A model generated the notes under the pieces. The model ran no database searches and was not told the origin of the DNA. It was given only the letters and a program-made list of their open reading frames with translations. A program made the translations under genes and the position numbers. A stretch of DNA of 18,531 nt from JAYVIQ01 sp043770215 (lineage in GTDB: Bacteria; Bacteroidota; Bacteroidia; Cytophagales; JAAEPT01): assembly GCA_043770215.1 (NCBI GenBank), contig JAYVIQ010000155.1:1-18531 (forward strand), in the 5' to 3' direction. How positions within the stretch are numbered: position 1 is the first letter of the stretch; every line of letters starts with the position of its first letter. Of this stretch, positions 14,108 through 18,531 are shown one piece after another.

Positions 14108-14749
14108 ATGGAATTTATAGATAAAAAAATAATGGATTATTGTCTAGAGCATACTAGCCTAGAAACTGATTTACTGCACAAAATACACAGAGAAACGTAC
14201 TTAGAGGTATTGCAACCCAGAATGTTATCTGGTAATTTACAAGGTAGATTTTTGTCTTTTATTTCTAAGTTAAAGCAACCTTCATCTATTTTAGAGTTGG
14301 GTACTTTTACAGGTTATTCTGCACTTTGTTTGGCAGAAGGTTTGGCAAAAGAAGGTACCCTAATTACCATAGACAAAAATATTGAGTTACAAAAAAGAGT
14401 AGAAGGGTATTTTAATGAATCTAATTTCAGACAACAAATAAAATTTATTATTGGTGATGCATTAGTAATACTTGATGACCTTGACCTAAAATTTGATTTG
14501 GTTTTTATAGATGCTGACAAAGACAACTACCTTAATTATTTGAAAAAAATTGAACCTAAATTAAACGTGGGAGCTATAGTTATTGCAGATAATGTTTTGT
14601 GGAGTGGTAAAGTAGTTGAGCCCTTAAATCCAAAAGATATTGATACAAAAAATTTACTTGCTTTTAATAAATATGTTCAAGAATCTCCTCTTTTCGAAAA
14701 TTTTCTATTGCCCTTAAGGGATGGTTTACTGGTTTTCAGAAAAATTTAA
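14108..14749 (+). CDS. SAM-dependent O-methyltransferase (COMT/CCoAOMT family)
   Basis: A 213-residue cytoplasmic methyltransferase of the Methyltransf_3 type. The SAM-binding motif LELGTFTGYSALCLAEGL (62-79), the acidic ITIDK (86-90), the metal/catalytic FIDADKDNY (133-141) and ADNVLWSGKV (160-169) are all standard; metal-binding aspartates are likely Asp135 and Asp161 with Asn162. The family methylates catechol-like hydroxyls, but bacterial members act on varied small molecules and this substrate is unknown. It follows the barrel-protein gene at 2 bp. A plausible terminator lies right after its stop. Methylation linked to outer-membrane biogenesis would be speculation. Confidence 0.9.
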   Translation: MEFIDKKIMDYCLEHTSLETDLLHKIHRETYLEVLQPRMLSGNLQGRFLSFISKLKQPSSILELGTFTGYSALCLAEGLAKEGTLITIDKNIELQKRVEGYFNESNFRQQIKFIIGDALVILDDLDLKFDLVFIDADKDNYLNYLKKIEPKLNVGAIVIADNVLWSGKVVEPLNPKDIDTKNLLAFNKYVQESPLFENFLLPLRDGLLVFRKI

Positions 14750-14752
14750 ACC

Positions 14753-14779
14753 CCTTTTTAAAGATAGAAAGGTTTTTTT
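14753..14779 (+). terminator. Probable terminator after the O-methyltransferase gene
   Basis: CCTTT (14753-14757) pairs with AAAGG (14768-14772) and is followed by seven T's (14773-14779). The stem is only 5 bp, or can slip to AAACC/GGTTT, so it is weak, but its place 3 bp after the stop and the T-run support the call. Confidence 0.5.
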
Positions 14780-14889
14780 GTATGGTTCAATTCTAAAAAA
14801 AAAATGAACTTAGGACAAAACAAAATTTGACATAAATTAAGTATTCTTTTGGTTTGAAGAGCTTATATTTATTTCCAAGTATTTTTTAT

Positions 14890-14908
14890 GTGCATGTACT
14901 GCACGTAC
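14890..14908. repeat. Tandem 9-mers TGCATGTAC/TGCACGTAC with a dyad
   Basis: TGCATGTAC (14891-14899) is followed directly by TGCACGTAC (14900-14908), 8 of 9 bases the same. The stretch also contains the inverted repeat GTGCA-TGTAC-TGCAC (14890-14904). It is richer in G+C than its surroundings and lies in a gene-free spacer, so it may be a protein-binding site. Chance is not excluded. Confidence 0.35.
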
Positions 14909-15150
14909 GCTTTAAAAATGCCTTGTCCCATAGTCTAGTAGATTTTATTTAACGTTTGAGTTTACTTTTTTTTAGTGGTCATGGCAATGTCTCCAATTAT
15001 TGCTTTTTTATTAGAAAGTATAAATACAGAAAATAGTACGTTACTCCCAAATTCTTAATATTGTAAACTACACACTAAATTCTACGGTTATTAAAATGTT
15101 CAATACTTTTTTTGAGTAAAAAAAACAGTATATTGTACTAGAGAACATCT

Positions 15151-15156
15151 AAGGAG
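15151..15156 (+). promoter_or_regulatory. Strong Shine-Dalgarno AAGGAG
   Basis: AAGGAG lies 6 bp before the ATG at 15163, an ideal spacing, and fixes that start. Other genes in the window have no comparable sequence, as expected in Bacteroidota, so this one stands out. Confidence 0.7.
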
Positions 15157-15162
15157 TAAGCA

Positions 15163-16368
15163 ATGAAATATCAAAATGTTTTTTTTATTCTATTTTTTTT
15201 ATGGTCATGCGACATAAAAAAGAACAATTTAGAAATAAAACCAGAAGAAGTATTTCAGAAAATATATGACAATGAAAAGTTTTCCCTGTCTTTTGAACCT
15301 ATAAATACTATTCAAACTGCAGACGGAGGCTATATTGTTTACTCTAGAATAGAGGTAGCAGCTTCTAATTTCGGCGGTGTTTATTTACAGAAAATAGACA
15401 AATTCGGCAATTTTGTAAACGCAGTGCAATTGGATGAATCATATACAAATCCGTTGCCTAATTTGTTTATAAGAAACAATTCGATTTATTTTTTCACTAT
15501 GGACAAAACATCCTTAACGGCTAAATTGGTTGAAATAGATAAAGACCTTGCGATATTAAGTTCTACACTTGTTGTTGGATCTTCTTATCCCTTGGCATGC
15601 AATGAAAAAAAGAATGGAAATTTTCTTTTACTTTATTACAATAGAGATGAGAACCTAAGTGTTTGTACAGAGTTAGATGCTGCCGGTCAGATAATAAAAG
15701 AAAAAAAATATGATGTAGGGTCAGGATTTGGTTCAGGGGAGCCAAATGCCAATATTTTGGCTCATCTTATACGCCCTACCACAGATTTTCCATTTGCCAT
15801 TGGAGAAACCATTGGAGGACAACTCTATTTTAATGGATTTAATAATTATGCTTTTTCTACTACCTTTTTTTTGTTCGAAGATTCTGGTAAAACTGCTATA
15901 ATACAGGGGTTTAATGATCAAAAAGGAATTTCTTCTTTGCTGCCTCTCACAGCCTCAGATTATGCCATTTGTCATTTTAATTCTAAAGGAATATTTGTAT
16001 TGCCTAAATTTGCTTTAAACACAACAGGCATAAGCAGCACCAGTAGTTTAAAAGGCTATCCTCTAATAGAATTTTCTGAATCATCTAAAATAATTTCTAA
16101 AAAACTAACTATTTCAGGTACAGAAGCAGTAGTTTTTGCAGGTCAAACAAACAATAATTATTTTACTCTGTATTTTTATAATGCACTTAACGGAAATTTT
16201 ATGAATAGTATTTCTGTAGGTTACGGGAGTAAACACAAAATCAGTGATATTATAAATACTAAAGAAGGTGGCATAGCCATAGTAGGTACAGCATATTTAA
16301 TTGGTAAATTGCCAAGAATATTTTTATACAAATATTCAAATACAGAATCAGCAAGTTGGGTGAAATAG
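15163..16368 (+). CDS. Predicted beta-propeller-like lipoprotein, unknown function
   Basis: 401 residues beginning with a lipoprotein signal: MKYQNVFFILFFLWSC, with LWSC as lipobox and Cys16 as the lipidated residue. The body is rich in beta-type segments. IQTADGGYIVYS (50-61), followed by LQKIDKFGNFV (75-85), resembles the 'T-x-DGGYI ... D-x-x-GN' wording of secreted beta-propeller repeats; a related segment NTKEGGIAIVGTA occurs near 365-377. A propeller fold is inferred, not shown. The envelope location is well supported; whether it is exposed on the cell surface is unknown. The gene stands alone between gene-free spacers and has the window's only strong ribosome binding site. No catalytic motif was recognised. 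Confidence 0.75.
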   Translation: MKYQNVFFILFFLWSCDIKKNNLEIKPEEVFQKIYDNEKFSLSFEPINTIQTADGGYIVYSRIEVAASNFGGVYLQKIDKFGNFVNAVQLDESYTNPLPNLFIRNNSIYFFTMDKTSLTAKLVEIDKDLAILSSTLVVGSSYPLACNEKKNGNFLLLYYNRDENLSVCTELDAAGQIIKEKKYDVGSGFGSGEPNANILAHLIRPTTDFPFAIGETIGGQLYFNGFNNYAFSTTFFLFEDSGKTAIIQGFNDQKGISSLLPLTASDYAICHFNSKGIFVLPKFALNTTGISSTSSLKGYPLIEFSESSKIISKKLTISGTEAVVFAGQTNNNYFTLYFYNALNGNFMNSISVGYGSKHKISDIINTKEGGIAIVGTAYLIGKLPRIFLYKYSNTESASWVK

Positions 16369-16408
16369 AACGTATAGATATAAATTCAAAATGAGGGTTA
16401 GTAATCAA

Positions 16409-16438
16409 TTGGTCAAAGCATAATTTTTTCTATATTAG
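16409..16438 (+). promoter_or_regulatory. Putative promoter of the lemA operon
   Basis: TTG (16409-16411), 19 bp, then TATATTAG (16431-16438), one base off TAnnTTTG. Transcription would start near 16443, about 13 nt before the lemA ATG. The fit to the Bacteroidota promoter is fair. Confidence 0.45.
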
Positions 16439-16455
16439 CAAAAACATTTTAATTT

Positions 16456-17052
16456 ATGAAAGAAGAAGTTATGAAACAATCTGGTGTAAAATGGTGGATG
16501 ATTGTATTGCCACTTGTTGCTGTATTAGGTATTTGGTTATGGACTTCATACAACAGTGTTGTGGCCATGCAAGAAGAAATAAACAAAAGCTGGGCTCAGG
16601 TAGAAAATGTATACAAGCGCAGAGCAGATTTATTGCCTCAGCTGTCTAAAGTAGTAAAAGCCACTGCAAAAAATGAAAAAGACATACTTACAGGCGTTAT
16701 AGAGATGCGTAGCAAAGCTACATCTATAAATATAGATGCTAGTAATATGACACCAGAACAGATGAAAGAATTTATGGCCGCTCAAGATAAAATTGGAGGG
16801 TCTTTAAGTAAACTATTGGCTGTAGCAGAAGCATATCCAGAAATAAAATCTAACGAAAGCTTTTTAAAATTACAAGATGAAGTTACAGGTAGTGACAATA
16901 GAATCTCTACAGAAAGAATGCGCTTTAATAATGTTGTAGGTGAGTACAATTCAAAAATCAGACGTTTTCCTGTAAATTTATTGGGATTTACTACTAGACC
17001 ATATTTTGAGGTGTCTGAAAAAGATACAGAAGTTCCTGAAATGAATTTGTAA
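16456..17052 (+). CDS. lemA: LemA family protein
   Basis: A 198-residue LemA protein with one N-terminal membrane helix (about 13-30) and a long helical domain outside it. The family wording is clear: INKSWAQVENVYKRRADLLP (42-61), AYPEIKSNESFLKLQDEV (126-143), FNNVVGEYNSKIRRFP (157-172) and the end GFTTRPYFE (177-185). Family function is poorly defined; it occurs in many bacteria beside TPM-domain proteins, as here. An alternative start at Met6 (16471) would still leave the helix intact. The first TPM gene begins 3 bp after the stop, so the three genes form one operon. Confidence 0.93.
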   Translation: MKEEVMKQSGVKWWMIVLPLVAVLGIWLWTSYNSVVAMQEEINKSWAQVENVYKRRADLLPQLSKVVKATAKNEKDILTGVIEMRSKATSINIDASNMTPEQMKEFMAAQDKIGGSLSKLLAVAEAYPEIKSNESFLKLQDEVTGSDNRISTERMRFNNVVGEYNSKIRRFPVNLLGFTTRPYFEVSEKDTEVPEMNL

Positions 17053-17055
17053 TCT

Positions 17056-17697
17056 GTGAATAAAAATCTTTTTCTTAAAGAAGAGTTACAAGCCATAGAA
17101 AATGCTGTAGAACGTGTAGAAAATAGTTATGCAGTAGAATTAGTTCCTATGTTTGCAAATCAAAGCAGCGAATATCCTATAGCAAAATTCTATAGCTTAT
17201 TGGTGGGGTTGTTTAGCGGGTATGTATTGCTAATAATTGCAAATTTGTCTATTTCTTTTTCTTGGTTTCCTATGTATGTACAAGGTTTACTTTGGATTAT
17301 TTGGGCATTGGTATGTTTGATAGCAGTAGAAATATATGCTCCGCTAAAGAGATTGCTTGTAGGGAAAAGTGAACTTTTTGAATCTAGCAAAAAACAAGCG
17401 CAGTATGAATATGCAAAAAGTGGAGTAAACTCTAATCCAGACAGAATGGGGATATTTCTTTATTTAAGTTTTTTTGAACGCAAATTTCACATAGTATGCG
17501 ATGCTAAAGCTGCTGTCATTATTTCTCAGGAACAATGGAATACAATAAGCAGGAGTTTAAGCAATGATATGAAATTGCTTAAAACATCTGAAGCAATTAT
17601 TAAATGTATAGACTCTTGTGGTAAGCTCTTGAAAGAAGCGAATTTAAGTTCACATAATTTACCCCCATCTATAGTACCAAACGATTTAAAGGTATGA
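17056..17697 (+). CDS. TPM-domain membrane protein without signal peptide
   Basis: 213 residues. The start must be GTG at 17056, 3 bp after the lemA stop; it gives the natural MNKNLFLKEELQAIENAV, the usual opening of this TPM subgroup. Two membrane helices (about 45-65 and 76-96) interrupt the domain, which resumes with MGIFLYLSFFERKFHIVCD (131-149), the counterpart of the conserved 'NGVLIxLSLFERxVEIxGD' strand pair. TPM domains are named after TLP18.3/Psb32/MOLO-1 proteins; their biochemical role in bacteria is uncertain. It partners with the second, secreted-type TPM gene, whose ATG overlaps its stop (ATGA). LPPSIVPND near the C-terminus resembles other members as I recall them. Confidence 0.85.
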   Translation: MNKNLFLKEELQAIENAVERVENSYAVELVPMFANQSSEYPIAKFYSLLVGLFSGYVLLIIANLSISFSWFPMYVQGLLWIIWALVCLIAVEIYAPLKRLLVGKSELFESSKKQAQYEYAKSGVNSNPDRMGIFLYLSFFERKFHIVCDAKAAVIISQEQWNTISRSLSNDMKLLKTSEAIIKCIDSCGKLLKEANLSSHNLPPSIVPNDLKV

Positions 17698-18531
17698 GAG
17701 TAAAAATTCTTTTTATACTGGTAGTACAAGCTCTAAGTTTTACTCTTTTTGCAGAAGTCCCTTATAGTTCTGGCCAGTTTGTAACCGATTATGCAAATAT
17801 AATAAGCCAGTCTGAAGAAGATGAGATTAATCGGAAACTTTCTGTATTTGGAAAAGAAACAGGTAATCAAGTAGCAGTATTAACAGTTACGAGTTTAGAA
17901 AACCAAGATGTAGAAAGCTATGCTTTGGCGGTTTTTGAAAAATGGAAAATTGGTCAGGCTAAAAAAGACAATGGTATTTTACTTCTTATAAGCACCGAAG
18001 ATAAAAAACTTAGAATAGAAGTTGGTTATGGACTAGAAGGAGACCTAACAGATGCAGAATCTGGAGTAATTATCCGTAGAGTAATAGTTCCCTATTTTAA
18101 ATCTAAGGAATATGGCAAAGGAATTTCTGCCGGTGTAGATGCTATTGTGGATCAAGTAAAAGGAAATATTGGTTTGCCAATAGAATCTCCATCAGGTGTA
18201 AGCAACACTTTTATGGGCATAGTTTTGGCTTTTTTAGCTCTTGTTTTAAGTGTATTTCTTTTTAAAAAACACCAACGCTATAAGACCAGATTTTCTAAGA
18301 GTGGAAAAAAAATGCATCGACTTTCTGAAAAAGAAGAGGATGAATTTCTAAACCTAGGGCAGCAATCCGAAGAAAAAGTAGGTTCTGTAGATTATGATGT
18401 GTGGGTAACAGAAGACAAAGGAGAAGTGGAAATAATTGCCTACAAAAGCAAAACAAGTGGCTATGAAAAATGTCCAAGTTGCAGTATGCTTACCTCTGCC
18501 TTAGTGACCAAAACCACTATACAAGCTGCTA
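17694..18531 (+). CDS. TPM-domain protein, YgcG-like, 3' end beyond the window
   Basis: An open frame of 279 codons with no stop before the window ends. It starts at an ATG overlapping the previous stop by 4 bp. MRVKILFILVVQALSFTLFA is a signal peptide, likely cut after Ala20. The TPM domain follows (about 24-158) with VTDYANIISQSEEDEIN (30-46), KKDNGILLLIS (90-100) and EVGYGLEGDLTD (109-120), the classical YgcG wording. A second membrane helix lies at about 172-190, after which a charged cytoplasmic-side segment leads to CPSC (260-263), probably half of a zinc ribbon completed beyond the edge. It would expose the TPM domain outside the inner membrane and the zinc ribbon in the cytoplasm. Function is not established; LemA is the likely partner. 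Confidence 0.88.
   Translation, partial: MRVKILFILVVQALSFTLFAEVPYSSGQFVTDYANIISQSEEDEINRKLSVFGKETGNQVAVLTVTSLENQDVESYALAVFEKWKIGQAKKDNGILLLISTEDKKLRIEVGYGLEGDLTDAESGVIIRRVIVPYFKSKEYGKGISAGVDAIVDQVKGNIGLPIESPSGVSNTFMGIVLAFLALVLSVFLFKKHQRYKTRFSKSGKKMHRLSEKEEDEFLNLGQQSEEKVGSVDYDVWVTEDKGEVEIIAYKSKTSGYEKCPSCSMLTSALVTKTTIQAA

Larger units (their letters stand above)
14780..15162. other. Gene-free spacer of about 380 bp before the lipoprotein gene
   Basis: No gene with support. The longest small frame (14981-15058, 25 codons, starting MAMSPIIAFLL) has no backing. Visible signals are a GTTCA/TGAAC inverted repeat (14785-14789, 14805-14809), the tandem TGCAYGTAC pair (14891-14908) and the ribosome binding site at 15151. 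No clear TAnnTTTG promoter with -33 element was found for the lipoprotein gene. Confidence 0.5.

Noticed and set aside
14888..14938. 16-codon Cys-rich frame (ATG TGC ATG TAC TGC ...) in the spacer after the methyltransferase gene
   Set aside because: It arises from the tandem TGCAYGTAC repeat, is very short and has no translation signal.
14981..15058. 25-codon frame beginning MAMSPIIAFLL in the spacer before the lipoprotein gene
   Set aside because: Too short, no ribosome binding site or promoter, no recognisable family; expected by chance in A+T-rich DNA.
18295..18477. 60-codon minus-strand frame at the right edge
   Set aside because: It lies within the open TPM/YgcG-like frame and is a low-complexity Leu/Phe-rich shadow.

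Overview
This AT-rich window looks like a chromosomal segment of a Bacteroidota bacterium. The evidence is the family assemblage: LptB beside a bacterial GH3-fold protein, the glyA type, PorT-like barrel and lipoprotein genes, and a LemA/TPM cluster. There are also few Shine-Dalgarno sequences and several matches to the Bacteroidota promoter pattern TTG/TTTG-N19-20-TAnnTTTG. I cannot place it below phylum. Nothing marks it as a mobile island: I see no transposase, integrase, phage gene, tRNA, rRNA or CRISPR array.

Left part (1-6440): a palindromic intergenic repeat and a small conserved gene of unknown function precede lptB and a GH3-family gene on the + strand. A minus-strand group faces them. 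It starts at 6440 with two glycosyltransferases (GT2 then GT4), a 72-aa two-helix membrane protein and a short-chain dehydrogenase, joined by zero spacing or short overlaps. After a 117-bp gap comes a membrane-anchored thioredoxin-fold protein. lptB and the glycosyltransferases suggest cell-surface glycan or lipopolysaccharide work.

Middle (6441-10146): an ECF sigma factor and a 79-aa zinc-type anti-sigma factor are packed directly against gmk (guanylate kinase) and nadD (NAD synthesis). Both regulators resemble the SigR/RsrA thiol-oxidation pair. Convergent to them is pyrH-frr (UMP kinase, ribosome recycling factor) on the minus strand; the 262-bp spacer inside this pair carries a degenerate 7-bp tandem repeat.

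Right part (10596-18531): glyA with a good promoter and terminator; tatC-rpiB, whose annotated start lies directly against the glyA terminator; a strong terminator; an outer-membrane barrel gene with an O-methyltransferase gene 2 bp behind it; a solitary predicted beta-propeller lipoprotein with an unusually good ribosome binding site; then lemA and two TPM-domain genes in a tight operon. The last TPM gene runs off the right edge.

Most of the window is housekeeping. The parts most worth a second look are the SigR/RsrA-like pair placed ahead of gmk-nadD, the heptamer repeat between pyrH and frr, the terminator abutting tatC, the overlapping glycosyltransferase/SDR group with its unknown 72-aa membrane protein, and the LemA plus two-TPM module. 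I found no convincing wholly new system.
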